DNA of 64,000 nt from Psychrobacillus sp040274765 (GCA_040274765.1 JBEMAY010000007.1:1-64000), one strand, 5' to 3'. Counted from the stretch's first letter, positions 15,682 through 24,719 are shown. The notes: a model not told the origin generated them from the sequence alone. Numbers and translations are program-made.

Positions 15682-16752
15682 CTATTCACTCCCTTCTGCC
15701 TTTTTAATATCTATATGGATAGGCTGGACTACTGGCTTTTCAGCAGGCAGCTTTACTTCTACGATTGTTCCTTGAGAGGGCACGGACACGACCTTGCATG
15801 TGGCTCCAATCTCGACTGCTCGTTCTCGAACACTTTGTATTCCGTATGAACCATTTTTACCTTCGCCAACTTCAAACCCAACCCCGTTATCCTGTACACG
15901 GAAAATAGCTAGATTGTCTCTCTCAACGAAGAGGATGTCTACTTCAGTGGCTTTAGCGTGTCTTAGTGTGTTTGATAAGGTTTCTTGTGCGATTCGGAAT
16001 AAATGGTCCTCAGCACCCTTAGACAAGGAAACCTCCTCTATACGGTAACGAATTGTGAAAAACACCTTTTCCTGAAGCTCTTGCAGCAATTCCTCTAAGC
16101 CTTCCTTTAATGTTTTATTGTGTAGAGCAGCAGGGCGTAAGTGTAGGAGTAATGCGCGCATTTCTAATTGTGCCTGCTGGACAATTTTTTCCGTTTGCAT
16201 TAGTGTCTTCGGAACTTCTCCATGTTTAGCTTCCTCTGTTTCAACCATGGTAGAAAGAAGCATGGAAGCTGCAAAGAGCTGCTGAGAAACTGAATCATGA
16301 AGCTCTCTAGCCAGCCGCTGTCTTTCTTGGACAAGTCTTTCCTGAATAATTTTGTCCTGTGTTTCAGCCTTTTCATTTGTAATTCGTTGCAGTGTTTTAC
16401 GTTGGGTTAATATGAGCTGCTCTAGTTGGGAAACAGTCGCTTGCATTCGCTTTGTTTGTGTAAATTTTTTCTTACTCGGTTCAAATGTTTCAGCTAATAA
16501 TGGTCGTAAGCTTGATTCTATTTTTTTTTCCTGGCTTCGTACCTTTTGAAGTGTGTTTAATGAAAAACTGAAGCTTATAAATGCTAAGACAATGACAATC
16601 CACACACCAAAAGGAATCTGCGCATAGGTCGTTTTCCATAAAGACCACCAAGCTTCCTCATTTGGCCAACCCCAAATAACATATAAAAGTAACGCAACTA
16701 TAAGTACTAAATAAGTAAAAATAGAAATTCCTTGCCCGAATATTATTCTCAT
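15682..16752 (-). CDS. liaS: Sensor histidine kinase LiaS
   Basis: A 356-residue kinase with two membrane helices near the N-terminus (about 8-26 and 46-66) and almost no outer loop, so it senses within the membrane. The HisKA_3 phosphoacceptor motif is RQRLARELHDSVSQQLF, and the ATPase domain has FRIAQETLSNTLRHAKAT and DNGVGFEVGEGKNGSYGIQSVRERA. It overlaps liaF by 4 bases (ATGA). Works with LiaF, its inhibitor, and LiaR. Confidence 0.95.
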   Translation of the reverse strand: MRIIFGQGISIFTYLVLIVALLLYVIWGWPNEEAWWSLWKTTYAQIPFGVWIVIVLAFISFSFSLNTLQKVRSQEKKIESSLRPLLAETFEPSKKKFTQTKRMQATVSQLEQLILTQRKTLQRITNEKAETQDKIIQERLVQERQRLARELHDSVSQQLFAASMLLSTMVETEEAKHGEVPKTLMQTEKIVQQAQLEMRALLLHLRPAALHNKTLKEGLEELLQELQEKVFFTIRYRIEEVSLSKGAEDHLFRIAQETLSNTLRHAKATEVDILFVERDNLAIFRVQDNGVGFEVGEGKNGSYGIQSVRERAVEIGATCKVVSVPSQGTIVEVKLPAEKPVVQPIHIDIKKAEGSE

Positions 16753-17450
16753 TTCCGAACCACCTCAATATCCCCGATCCAAGATGAAACGGTGATTAAT
16801 AACTCGGTAGGATTAGAGACATCCTTTGAATAGCCATCCTTTACAAGAATCGTTTGGTTCCATAGACGTTGAGCTCCACGAGAAAAAATATTAGCTTCGC
16901 CAATAATGGTCGAATAGTGGATGCGAACCGGGATTTCATACGGTACAAAAATAGTAACTTTTCCTAATGATTGACGAATAGAAATGAGCGACGTACCTTT
17001 TGGCAGCACCGTTTCGGTTACATCAATTACATAGTCTCCGTAAAAGCTTTGCACATGTACATCCTGCCATTCATAGGCCTGGAATGGAGTAGCCTGGGAT
17101 GTGAACAGCTTATTTTGAATAATGCTATTAGGTGTTTCTTCGTAGACAGTTCCGAATGGTTTAATAACTTGACTTATTGGTTCGTTTTTCCAAAGCTTAT
17201 AAAGGGAATAAACAATGATAGCTACTAAAAATAGCCTTAGGCTCCACATCGAAAAGATTGCTAAAATTAAAAAGACAAAGCCAAGCCAAAACATATATTT
17301 CGACTGCTTACGCAAGCTAAAGTACATCATTCCTATGCCAAGAAGAACTAATATAATATTTCCATTCCCAAATATAGTTGCCTCAATAAAAATGAGAAAA
17401 ACAAAACAAATTAGAAAAAAAGCTAGCTTGTTTGTTTGGTTTTCTTTCAT
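16749..17450 (-). CDS. liaF: LiaF, membrane inhibitor of the Lia system
   Basis: A 233-residue membrane protein with four hydrophobic segments in the first 95 residues and a C-terminal LiaF domain: FYGDYVIDVTETVLPKGTSLISIRQSLGKVTIFVPYEIPVRIHYSTIIGEANIF. LiaF keeps LiaS off in unstressed B. subtilis cells. I chose the ATG at 17450 (MKENQTNK), with GGGAG upstream; the longer frame lacks a ribosome site. No liaG gene is present between liaH and liaF, unlike B. subtilis. Confidence 0.92.
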   Translation of the reverse strand: MKENQTNKLAFFLICFVFLIFIEATIFGNGNIILVLLGIGMMYFSLRKQSKYMFWLGFVFLILAIFSMWSLRLFLVAIIVYSLYKLWKNEPISQVIKPFGTVYEETPNSIIQNKLFTSQATPFQAYEWQDVHVQSFYGDYVIDVTETVLPKGTSLISIRQSLGKVTIFVPYEIPVRIHYSTIIGEANIFSRGAQRLWNQTILVKDGYSKDVSNPTELLITVSSWIGDIEVVRK

Positions 17451-17490
17451 GCTTTTGTATTCTCCCTTCTTCGCATAGTAATGCATGAGA

Positions 17491-17514
17491 AGGAGAAGGC
17501 ATTTGCCTTCTCCT
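17491..17514 (-). promoter_or_regulatory. Hairpin between liaH and liaF
   Basis: Perfect 10-bp stem AGGAGAAGGC / GCCTTCTCCT with a 4-base loop in the 93-bp gap between liaH and liaF. No T run follows, so it is more likely an attenuator or RNA-stabilising element. In B. subtilis a stem-loop after liaH makes liaIH the main transcript. Confidence 0.65.
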
Positions 17515-17543
17515 AGTTTCTCAAAAACGCCTTTTTCTTTATT

Positions 17544-18182
17544 TTACACAATTTCAGCCTTTGGTTGTTCGTTTTTTTCTAATTGCTCCAGACGTTGTTC
17601 CATAGAAGTGATTTCATGCTCTTTTTCTATTTTTTGTCCAAGACGCTCGATGTATTGCTCCATGTCTTGGAATGTTCCAAAGTTCTTTTGCTTTTCTTCG
17701 GGTTTTAACAACTGGTCCATCTGGTGGTGGGCACGAGTCACATTTTCTTTCCCCATCAGTTGTAATTGACGGACCTTCATATCTTTTACTTTGTGCTTCA
17801 TCTCTTCGTACTTACGCTCTAAACCGAAAAGCTCCTCCATTGTTTGTCTAATGCTACTTTGTAAGGTAACAGCTCGGTCATTGTAGGCACTTACCTCTGC
17901 TTGGGCAAAGGAAATAAGATCCTCTTCACCTGTATGGTTAGCTAGCTCCACTTGTTTTTGGCGCTTCTCTACCATAAGAAGAGTTTCTGCTAATTCTTTT
18001 TCAAGCTCCTCTTTAAGTTTAGCTTGGCGTTCTAACCATTTTCCCGTTTGCTCTGTTTGTTTTTCAGCCTCACGAATGTATTGGTTCAGCATTGCTAATG
18101 GATTTTTCTCTTCCTTTTTATCAAATAGTCTGTGTAAGTCAGCTTCTACCGAGTATTTTAATCGTTGTAGTAATGATGTCAT
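17544..18182 (-). CDS. liaH: LiaH, PspA/IM30-family stress protein
   Basis: A 212-residue all-helical coiled-coil protein of the PspA/IM30 family, starting MTSLLQRLKYSVEADLHRLFDKKEEKNPLAMLNQYIREAEKQTEQ, as in B. subtilis LiaH. Such proteins form large rings that support a damaged membrane. ATG 18182 follows GGAGG. It lies 13 bases after liaI and is the second gene of the lia operon. Confidence 0.93.
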   Translation of the reverse strand: MTSLLQRLKYSVEADLHRLFDKKEEKNPLAMLNQYIREAEKQTEQTGKWLERQAKLKEELEKELAETLLMVEKRQKQVELANHTGEEDLISFAQAEVSAYNDRAVTLQSSIRQTMEELFGLERKYEEMKHKVKDMKVRQLQLMGKENVTRAHHQMDQLLKPEEKQKNFGTFQDMEQYIERLGQKIEKEHEITSMEQRLEQLEKNEQPKAEIV

Positions 18183-18195
18183 GTTAGTTTCCTCC

Positions 18196-18543
18196 TTATT
18201 TGTTAAGTTCGTTCCACTGTTTTTCAAAGTTTACAAATGGGTCATCTGTTTTAGGGGTAGAAAAAGAAATGTCGTCCTTCTTCCACTTTTTCCAGATAAC
18301 ATAAAGTGCGACAATAGATAAGATACCTACAAATCCAGGGATGTTGGTAATAGCAGTTAGTAAACCGATAATACCAACGATCGCCCAAAACATTTTTAAT
18401 AAGCTAGAATCGCTTTTCAAATAGAAATGAACACCTGCAAAGACGAATAACGCGGATATCCCTAATCCTATTAGTGAACCAAGATTCACCAAGGCCACGA
18501 TCCCTGCGATTATTCCAAGTGTGACTAAACCAAATTTTTTCAT
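18196..18543 (-). CDS. liaI: LiaI-like membrane anchor protein
   Basis: A 115-residue protein with three or four hydrophobic helices (about 5-27, 29-43, 50-67, 71-84) and a soluble tail ending WKKDDISFSTPKTDDPFVNFEKQWNELNK. Position before liaH and topology match LiaI, the membrane anchor that recruits LiaH. ATG 18543 follows AGGAGG. First gene of the operon. I could not place its promoter with confidence. Confidence 0.85.
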   Translation of the reverse strand: MKKFGLVTLGIIAGIVALVNLGSLIGLGISALFVFAGVHFYLKSDSSLLKMFWAIVGIIGLLTAITNIPGFVGILSIVALYVIWKKWKKDDISFSTPKTDDPFVNFEKQWNELNK

Positions 18544-18701
18544 ATGTTTGTTCCTCCTCTCGTCTATATCTATAGCTTACCAACTCCTTGAGTTTTGCTA
18601 AACGGACTTAAACATGATTTTCTTCTCGGTCTTGAGGCTGAGAAGGAGTAAACTAGCCAAATCTGCTATACTAATGAGAAAAGACATTATGGAGAAATCA
18701 A

Positions 18702-19784
18702 ATGAAAAAAATAGGCTTTTTAGCGTTAGCAATCCTTATTTATTCTGCAATCGTTTTTTATTTTGGTTGGAGTGTGTGGACATGGTTAGAGGCTTTCTTT
18801 TCAATTAATGTTTGGCTTTTCATGGGAATTTGGTTTTTGGTTGCTTATGCAATTATTATTGCAAGACTTGACCACAGACTAAGAACTTTTAGTATAATAG
18901 GTTCTTATTGGCTTATAATCATGCAGTACGGAATTCTTTTATTTCCAATTGCAAGTATACTCGTGTGGATTTTTCCGGAGCATTTAAAGCTAATTGGTGG
19001 AATCGTTTTGCTAATCTTTGTATTGATCATGTTGCTTGGTACATATAATGCCTTTTCGCCAGTAGTACGCGAGCTTACTATTAAAATGCCTAAAAAGGAC
19101 GCAACAGTAAACAGTCTAAAAGTTGTCGTCGCTTCTGATTTTCATCTTGGACTATTATCGAACAAGGCACATTTAAAGCGGTTTGTTAGAAAATCCAATG
19201 AACAAAATCCTGACCTTGTATTGTTGGTTGGAGATTTAGTGGATGATGACCCAATTTGGTTTGTAAAAAAGGGCATGTCCGAGGTGATGAAGCAGCTCCA
19301 TTCAACGTATGGTAATTATGGGGTCTTAGGAAATCATGAATACTATGGAAAGAAAATTCCCTTACTAGTAGAAGAGATGGAAGCTTCCAGTGTAAAGATG
19401 CTATTAGATGAAACAATCTTAGTGGCGGATACGTTCTATTTGACAGGTCGTGAGGATTTAACGAATAGAAATAGGAAAGAACTATCTGAATTGGCACCAA
19501 AGCAAAAGAATTTGCCGTGGCTTGTTATGGATCATACACCTTCTAATTTACTCATCCCAGAGAGAGAGAAGGTAGACTTTCACGTGTCTGGTCATACGCA
19601 TCGAGGACAAATGTGGCCAAATCACCTTTTTACGCAAAAATTATTTGAACTAGATTACGGGTATAGGAAGAAAGGGAATATGCACGCAATTGTATCTTCC
19701 GGTTTTGGATTTTGGGGACCACCAATTCGACTAGGTAGTCGATCAGAGTTGTGGTCGGTAGAGATTAAGTTAGAGGATGTGTAA
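18702..19784 (+). CDS. Membrane metallophosphoesterase (YkuE/YkoQ type)
   Basis: A 360-residue protein with four or five N-terminal membrane helices (1-120) and a calcineurin-like phosphoesterase domain. Metal motifs in order: ASDFHLG, GDLVDDD, GNHEYY, HTPSN and SGHTHRGQMWP. The catalytic domain faces the cytoplasm or the outside depending on helix count; I cannot settle this. It starts the operon with DedA and UppP, five bases before the DedA gene, so a role in polyprenyl or lipid phosphate metabolism is a reasonable guess. Confidence 0.88.
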   Translation: MKKIGFLALAILIYSAIVFYFGWSVWTWLEAFFSINVWLFMGIWFLVAYAIIIARLDHRLRTFSIIGSYWLIIMQYGILLFPIASILVWIFPEHLKLIGGIVLLIFVLIMLLGTYNAFSPVVRELTIKMPKKDATVNSLKVVVASDFHLGLLSNKAHLKRFVRKSNEQNPDLVLLVGDLVDDDPIWFVKKGMSEVMKQLHSTYGNYGVLGNHEYYGKKIPLLVEEMEASSVKMLLDETILVADTFYLTGREDLTNRNRKELSELAPKQKNLPWLVMDHTPSNLLIPEREKVDFHVSGHTHRGQMWPNHLFTQKLFELDYGYRKKGNMHAIVSSGFGFWGPPIRLGSRSELWSVEIKLEDV

Positions 19785-19789
19785 GTATA

Positions 19790-20392
19790 ATGGAAGCATG
19801 GGTTACAGACTGGATGAACCAGTTTGGGTATTTTGGTGTTTTTTTATTAATTTTATTGGAGAATGTTTTTCCGCCAATTCCTTCTGAAGTAATATTAACG
19901 CTTGGAGGATTTATGACAACTACAACTTCGATGACCAAGGTAGGTGTTATTTTAGCAGCTACTGCGGGGTCGGTAATTGGGGCCGCGATTCTTTATGGGA
20001 TTGGTCTATTACTGGATGTAGAGCGTCTAGAAAAGATTGTGAACAAGTATGGTAAATTCTTGAGACTTACTATAAAAGATATTCATAAGGCGGATGCTTG
20101 GTTTGATAAATATGGCGTGTGGGCTGTATTTTTTGGTCGCCTAATTCCATTAGTTAGAAGCCTTATTTCTATTCCAGCAGGGATGTCAAATATGAAATTT
20201 TGGCTATTCCTTCTATTTACTACACTAGGTACACTTATTTGGAATACGGTTTTAGTCTCTGTAGGTTCTGCAGTAGGGGAAAACTGGGAGGATATCGTCG
20301 GGTATATGGATATCTATTCGAATATAGTTTATGTTCTAATCGTAATAGTAGGGATTGCATTTTTAGTATGGTATTTTAAAAAACGTGACTAA
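19790..20392 (+). CDS. DedA-family membrane protein
   Basis: A 200-residue DedA/VTT-domain protein. The family segments ENVFPPIPSEVILTLGG and FGRLIPLVRSLISIPAG (with the conserved arginines) are clear, with four to five membrane helices. Some DedA proteins, such as UptA of Bacillus, return undecaprenyl phosphate to the inner leaflet. Here the gene sits between a membrane phosphoesterase and UppP, 9 bases before uppP, which fits that role well. Confidence 0.92.
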   Translation: MEAWVTDWMNQFGYFGVFLLILLENVFPPIPSEVILTLGGFMTTTTSMTKVGVILAATAGSVIGAAILYGIGLLLDVERLEKIVNKYGKFLRLTIKDIHKADAWFDKYGVWAVFFGRLIPLVRSLISIPAGMSNMKFWLFLLFTTLGTLIWNTVLVSVGSAVGENWEDIVGYMDIYSNIVYVLIVIVGIAFLVWYFKKRD

Positions 20393-20401
20393 GGAGATCT
20401 T

Positions 20402-21229
20402 ATGGAAATTCTAGAATTATTTAAAGCATTAATATTAGGTTTTGTAGAGGGTATGACAGAGTTTGCACCAGTTTCATCAACTGGTCATATGATTATCGTA
20501 GATGATATGTGGCTACAAACAAAAGATTTTTTAGGAGAATACTCAGCTAATACATTTAAAATTGTCATTCAGCTAGGGTCTATCCTCGCTGTAGTCGTTG
20601 TCTTTTGGAAAAGATTATTAAGTTTAATAGGTTTATATAAGATAAAGAATGCACCTAAAGGTGAACAGTTGAAGTTGACTCATGTCATTGTTGGTCTTAT
20701 CCCAGCTGGTGTGCTTGGTGTATTGTTTGAGGATTACATCGATGAGCATCTATTTACAACAGAGACTGTATTAATAGGATTAGTGCTAGGCGCAATCCTT
20801 ATGATTGTGGCTGATAAACTTGGACCTAAGCATCCAAAAACGAATACACTAGACAAGATTACATATAAGCAAGCGATTCTTGTAGGTCTAATACAATGTC
20901 TATCATTGTGGCCAGGATTTTCTCGCTCTGGTTCAACGATTTCCGGTGGCGTAATATTAGGTATGAATCATAAAACTGCAGCAGATTTTACTTTTATCAT
21001 GGCTGTGCCAATTATGGCGGGGGCAAGCTTTCTATCCCTTTTGAAAAACTGGGAGTACGTGGAGATGAATCATTTTGGCTTTTATGCAGTGGGCTTTGTC
21101 AGCGCATTTATATTTGCTTTAATATCGATTCGCTTCTTCTTGAAACTAATTGATAAAGTTAAGCTAACACCGTTCGCTATTTATCGAATAGTTTTAGCAG
21201 CTGTATTAGCGGTTATTATATTTTTGTAA
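20402..21229 (+). CDS. uppP: Undecaprenyl-diphosphatase
   Basis: A 275-residue BacA/UppP-type enzyme that removes the terminal phosphate of undecaprenyl diphosphate, regenerating the lipid carrier for peptidoglycan. Both family motifs are visible: GFVEGMTEFAPVSSTGHMIIV near the N-terminus and GFSRSGSTISGG at about residue 170. About eight membrane helices. Overexpression of this family gives bacitracin resistance in other bacteria. Last gene of the phosphoesterase-DedA-uppP operon and close to lia, which responds to bacitracin. Confidence 0.97.
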   Translation: MEILELFKALILGFVEGMTEFAPVSSTGHMIIVDDMWLQTKDFLGEYSANTFKIVIQLGSILAVVVVFWKRLLSLIGLYKIKNAPKGEQLKLTHVIVGLIPAGVLGVLFEDYIDEHLFTTETVLIGLVLGAILMIVADKLGPKHPKTNTLDKITYKQAILVGLIQCLSLWPGFSRSGSTISGGVILGMNHKTAADFTFIMAVPIMAGASFLSLLKNWEYVEMNHFGFYAVGFVSAFIFALISIRFFLKLIDKVKLTPFAIYRIVLAAVLAVIIFL

Positions 21230-21232
21230 GTT

Positions 21233-21269
21233 AAAGGATGACTTCTTTCACAGGGGTCATCCTTTTGTT
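21233..21269 (+). terminator. Rho-independent terminator
   Basis: 10-bp stem AAAGGATGAC / GTCATCCTTT (21233-21242, 21256-21265) with a T-rich tail after uppP. Confidence 0.9.
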
Positions 21270-21366
21270 TTTGGCTATGTAAGTTAATGGTTTTATTGTA
21301 TAGGAAGAGGAACTTGAAATTATCGAATTCTTTTTACCGTTAGTAATGCATTTAAAATAATACATC

Positions 21367-21394
21367 TTGACAGTACGGTAAAACATGATAAAAT
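21367..21394 (+). promoter_or_regulatory. SigA promoter of the T-box transcript
   Basis: TTGACA (21367-21372) and TAAAAT (21389-21394), 16 bases apart, immediately upstream of the T-box leader. Confidence 0.75.
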
Positions 21395-21400
21395 TCTAGT

Positions 21401-21652
21401 AACTTTAGCGATTGAAAGCGTTGAATCGCGAAAGTGGAATATGTATGAGTGATTGTCCTAGTAATCTGCATGTACCCAGCAAAAAGAGACTGAACGGTTG
21501 GTGAAAGTTCAGGTAAACATGATAGATGAATTACAACAATTAAGTAAGCTCAATTTTAATGAAGTGGTTGAACATACACAATGTTCGACAAATAGGGTGG
21601 TACCGCGGAGATTTCCTTCGTCCCTAGCTATAGGGATTGGAAGGTTTTTTTT
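21401..21652 (+). promoter_or_regulatory. T-box leader
   Basis: A tRNA-sensing T-box riboswitch. The antiterminator signature AGGGTGGTACCGCG is at 21594-21607, a stem III-like hairpin (GACTGAACGGTTGGTGAAAGTTCAG) near 21488-21512, and the terminator at 21615-21652 (CCTTC...GGAAGG with eight T). Uncharged tRNA pairing with TGGT favours readthrough into the transporter gene. I could not fold stem I reliably; a TAC triplet at 21473-21475 would mean tyrosine if it is the specifier, but this is unproven. Confidence 0.93.
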
Positions 21653-21685
21653 CATTCCTAAAAACTATTATTAGGAGGATATACA

Positions 21686-23071
21686 ATGTTTCGTATTCGT
21701 TCCACGATCTCCCCCTCATTTTCGGAGGCGGCACTACTTAGTACTATGATTATCGCAATAATGGGACTTTGTATCATAAAATTTGATTCAGTTCCTCATA
21801 TGCCTATCTTACTGGCAATTCTATTACTCATAACTTATGGTCTTATGAAGAAAGTACCTTACAAAAAACTAGAAGAAGGACTAGCAGATGGTGCCAAAGC
21901 AGGTCTTGGCGCAATTTTCATCTTTTTCTTTATTGGTATATTAGTTAGTAGCTTAATGATGAGCGGGACGATTCCAACACTTATTCACTTAGGCTTTCAA
22001 TTTATTACGCCCCACTTTTTTTATGCTATTGTATTTCTAGTCACTTGTATCGTTGGTTTATCGATAGGAAGTTCCTTAACAACTGTAGCTACAATTGGAG
22101 TTGCTTTTATTGGGATGGCTAGTGCTATGGATATCTCTCTAGCTATTACAGCAGGAGCGATTGTTTCTGGAGCTTTTTTCGGAGATAAAATGTCTCCCCT
22201 ATCAGAGACTACAAATCTTGCATCTGCTATCGTTCAGGTAGATTTATTTGAACATATTCGGAATATGGGATGGACAACGATACCAGCATTCATTATTTCG
22301 CTAATTGGATATGGAATTTTATCGCCAAACAAAGAATTACAACAGCTCGAGCAACTAAATGAATTTCAAGCCGGACTACTCCAAACAGGGATGATTCATT
22401 GGTATACACTGATTCCCCTTGTTTTACTCGTTATACTTTCCATTAAGAAAGTGCCTGCTATATTATCTCTGGCTTTCACATCAGTTGTAGCTATACTTAT
22501 TTCCTATTTCCATCATTCTTTTAGTTTTGGGGAAGTATTAAATATACTATTTTACGGTTTTACTTCTAGCACGGGTACGGAAGCGATTGACTCCTTACTT
22601 TCTAGGGGAGGCATTAATAGCATGATGTTTACGATTGGGCTTGTTCTACTTGCCCTAAGTATGGGTGGGCTTTTGTTTACGCTGGGGATCGTGCAAAGCT
22701 TACTGATGAAAGTGGAAAGCTCGCTAAGGAAGGTGAGTTCTGTTGTTGCAGCAACTGCATTTACCGCAATTGGGGTTAATACACTTATCGGAGAGCAGTA
22801 CTTATCGATTTTATTGACTGGAGAAGCATTCTCAGCACAATTTAAAAAAGTTGGCTTGGCCAATAAAAACTTAGCACGCGTAATGGAAGATGCTGGTACG
22901 GTTGTAAACCCCCTTGTACCATGGAGTGTATGTGGGATTTTCATTACGAATGTATTAGCTGTTACAACACTCGAGTACTTACCATTCGCATTTTTCTGCC
23001 TGCTTAGCCCGATCCTGACTATATTATTTGGGTTTACTGGAAAAACATTGACTTATATCGAGGAAAAATAG
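21686..23071 (+). CDS. NhaC-family transporter under T-box control
   Basis: A 461-residue NhaC-family membrane protein with 11-12 helices; the family segment GAFFGDKMSPLSETTNLA is clear at about residue 165. NhaC proteins are called Na+/H+ antiporters, but T-box control links expression to shortage of one amino acid. That makes an amino-acid/Na+ transporter more likely, as proposed for T-box-controlled NhaC members (tyrosine in some bacilli). ATG 21686 follows AGGAGG. Single-gene transcript. Confidence 0.9.
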   Translation: MFRIRSTISPSFSEAALLSTMIIAIMGLCIIKFDSVPHMPILLAILLLITYGLMKKVPYKKLEEGLADGAKAGLGAIFIFFFIGILVSSLMMSGTIPTLIHLGFQFITPHFFYAIVFLVTCIVGLSIGSSLTTVATIGVAFIGMASAMDISLAITAGAIVSGAFFGDKMSPLSETTNLASAIVQVDLFEHIRNMGWTTIPAFIISLIGYGILSPNKELQQLEQLNEFQAGLLQTGMIHWYTLIPLVLLVILSIKKVPAILSLAFTSVVAILISYFHHSFSFGEVLNILFYGFTSSTGTEAIDSLLSRGGINSMMFTIGLVLLALSMGGLLFTLGIVQSLLMKVESSLRKVSSVVAATAFTAIGVNTLIGEQYLSILLTGEAFSAQFKKVGLANKNLARVMEDAGTVVNPLVPWSVCGIFITNVLAVTTLEYLPFAFFCLLSPILTILFGFTGKTLTYIEEK

Positions 23072-23080
23072 TTTTACACT

Positions 23081-23118
23081 AAATCCTCATTTCTACTTTT
23101 ATTTAGTAATGAGGATTT
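23081..23118 (+). terminator. Rho-independent terminator
   Basis: 11-bp stem AAATCCTCATT / AATGAGGATTT (23081-23091, 23108-23118) with a 16-base loop and moderate T tail. Confidence 0.75.
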
Positions 23119-23145
23119 TACTGTAGTTGTGGGCAGGCTTGTTTT

Positions 23146-23658
23146 TTAATGAATAAATGTATTATGAACTCTTTGAGATTCATTGAAATAATTCGACCAT
23201 ATAAATGTCAAAATAAATGACATCATAGACACTGCAGCGAATTCAAACCGTTCCTCATGATTCACTCCATATAATAGATTTGATATGTAAACAAATGCAA
23301 AGCCGAAAACAAATTTACACGCAGCAGTGGCAATATAATAAAGGATCATATGCTTTGGTAATGACCTTTTTTTCTTGAAAAAGTGAAAAATAAGGATGGT
23401 TGAGATGACTGCTGTTAAAAGTAAAATAAGGGAGTAGACTACTATGGTTACACTTATGAAGATTTGCTGTCCTTTAGATACATCTAATTCAATCATCGTC
23501 ACCCAAATGTTATTCGTAAGGTAGGTTATTATGTGGCTGAAAAATCTAAGTAAATAGTGAAACGGCGCATATAGCAGACCAATCAAGGGCAGAATGAGCC
23601 AACCATTGATTCCTGAGGGTCCATTATGTGGTTGGACAGATACATTAGTAACAGTCAT
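23146..23658 (-). CDS. DUF2569-like membrane protein (copy 2)
   Basis: A 170-residue protein with four membrane helices and an N-terminal GINGWLILPLIGLLYAPF motif typical of DUF2569. It is a diverged tandem paralogue of the next gene upstream on this strand: same length, same N-terminal motif, same C-terminal end (R-V-K/H-NTFI/V). ATG 23658 has AGGAGG. Function unknown; no partner gene is apparent. Confidence 0.8.
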   Translation of the reverse strand: MTVTNVSVQPHNGPSGINGWLILPLIGLLYAPFHYLLRFFSHIITYLTNNIWVTMIELDVSKGQQIFISVTIVVYSLILLLTAVISTILIFHFFKKKRSLPKHMILYYIATAACKFVFGFAFVYISNLLYGVNHEERFEFAAVSMMSFILTFIWSNYFNESQRVHNTFIH

Positions 23659-23682
23659 TGAGAACTACCTCCTATCGTATGT

Positions 23683-24207
23683 TTACTCTACAAATGTATT
23701 CTTTACTCTCTTGGATTTACTAAAATAAGTAATCCAAATCGAGGTAGTTATCATAGCCCGTATTACATTAAACATATAGTATTGGGATGTTAAAGGATCG
23801 GATCCAAATACATTCTCTATGATTTGCAAATTTATATAGCCAATGAGAATATCTATTATTAGCATGATGGTAAGGCAGGTAATCATTACCTTAGGGAAAA
23901 ACGTTTTCTTTTTAAAGAAAAGTATGAGTAATACTATTACTGTAGATATTTGAGCAATACAAATGATGAGGTCTGTTATTACAAATGGTCCAAATAAAGG
24001 ATGATAATATTCTCCACTCTTACTAGCTATACTCTCCCAACCTTCAGCCGTCAAAAAAGGGAAAACATCTATCATGAGATAGGCAATAATAACAAACGGT
24101 GAGGTAATTAGCCCGATAAGTGGAAGTATTAGCCACCCCCCTATACCAACAGGTCCCTGTGGTAATAAGTCCTTAGATGTCAACCTAGTGGAATTGCTTG
24201 TAATCAT
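23683..24207 (-). CDS. DUF2569-like membrane protein (copy 1)
   Basis: A 174-residue four-helix membrane protein with GIGGWLILPLIGLITSPF near the N-terminus, the DUF2569 signature. Its downstream neighbour, 24 bases away, is a diverged copy, so a tandem duplication produced the pair. ATG 24207 follows AGGAGG. Function unknown. Confidence 0.8.
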   Translation of the reverse strand: MITSNSTRLTSKDLLPQGPVGIGGWLILPLIGLITSPFVIIAYLMIDVFPFLTAEGWESIASKSGEYYHPLFGPFVITDLIICIAQISTVIVLLILFFKKKTFFPKVMITCLTIMLIIDILIGYINLQIIENVFGSDPLTSQYYMFNVIRAMITTSIWITYFSKSKRVKNTFVE

Positions 24208-24424
24208 ATTTATAACCTCCTATTTTTAAGATTTTTTACCAATTTTATAGGTAACTATAATTATAATATACAGAAAATATCGGATTCGCAATTTTATAAT
24301 TGGGTTATTCTGAAAATAAGAGGTAAGACCTAACACAAAGTCTTTTTACCTATGTACAAGTTTGAACACAATATGTTAGGGTATATAAGTAAACAAAACA
24401 CAATATATAGTATATAAACGATGA

Positions 24425-24574
24425 AAAGGTACCATTATGGTTTAAAAGGGAATTCGGTTTAAGACCGAAGCTGTCCCCGCAACTGTAAGTGCGGACAACT
24501 GTTGATTATGCCACTGCGAAGTTTCGTGGGAAGGCCAATGGGAGGAAGATGCACGAGCCAGTAGACCTGCCTTT
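24425..24574 (+). promoter_or_regulatory. Cobalamin riboswitch
   Basis: All main conserved blocks are present in order: GGTTTAAAAGGGAA, GAAGCTGTCCCCGCAACTGTAAGTGCGG, CCACTG, GTGGGAAGGC, GGGAGGAAGA and GAGCCAGTAGACCTGCC. Binding of adenosylcobalamin should favour the terminator at 24678-24719 and shut off the class I ribonucleotide reductase operon. B12 control of a B12-independent reductase is known where a B12-dependent NrdJ also exists. Confidence 0.96.
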
Positions 24575-24677
24575 TTGTCGATGAAGCAACACTTTCTTCG
24601 GGGGTTGAGAGGTGGGGGCGAGAGACTCTATCTTAAAACGAACGATATGTCTTGTTGTTTCCTACTTTAAAATCATG

Positions 24678-24719
24678 AGCGATGACTCAGCCGAAGAGGC
24701 TAGAGGCATCGCTTTTTTG
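24678..24719 (+). terminator. Terminator of the cobalamin riboswitch
   Basis: AGCGATG (24678-24684) pairs with CATCGCT (24707-24713), with an inner CAGCC/GGCT pairing and a run of six or more T. It lies between the aptamer and nrdE, so it is the likely expression platform. Confidence 0.88.

Noticed and set aside
18614..18650. CTTCTC...GAGAAG hairpin between liaI and the phosphoesterase gene
   Set aside because: No T run and only six pairs; could not be tied to a LiaR site or a terminator.
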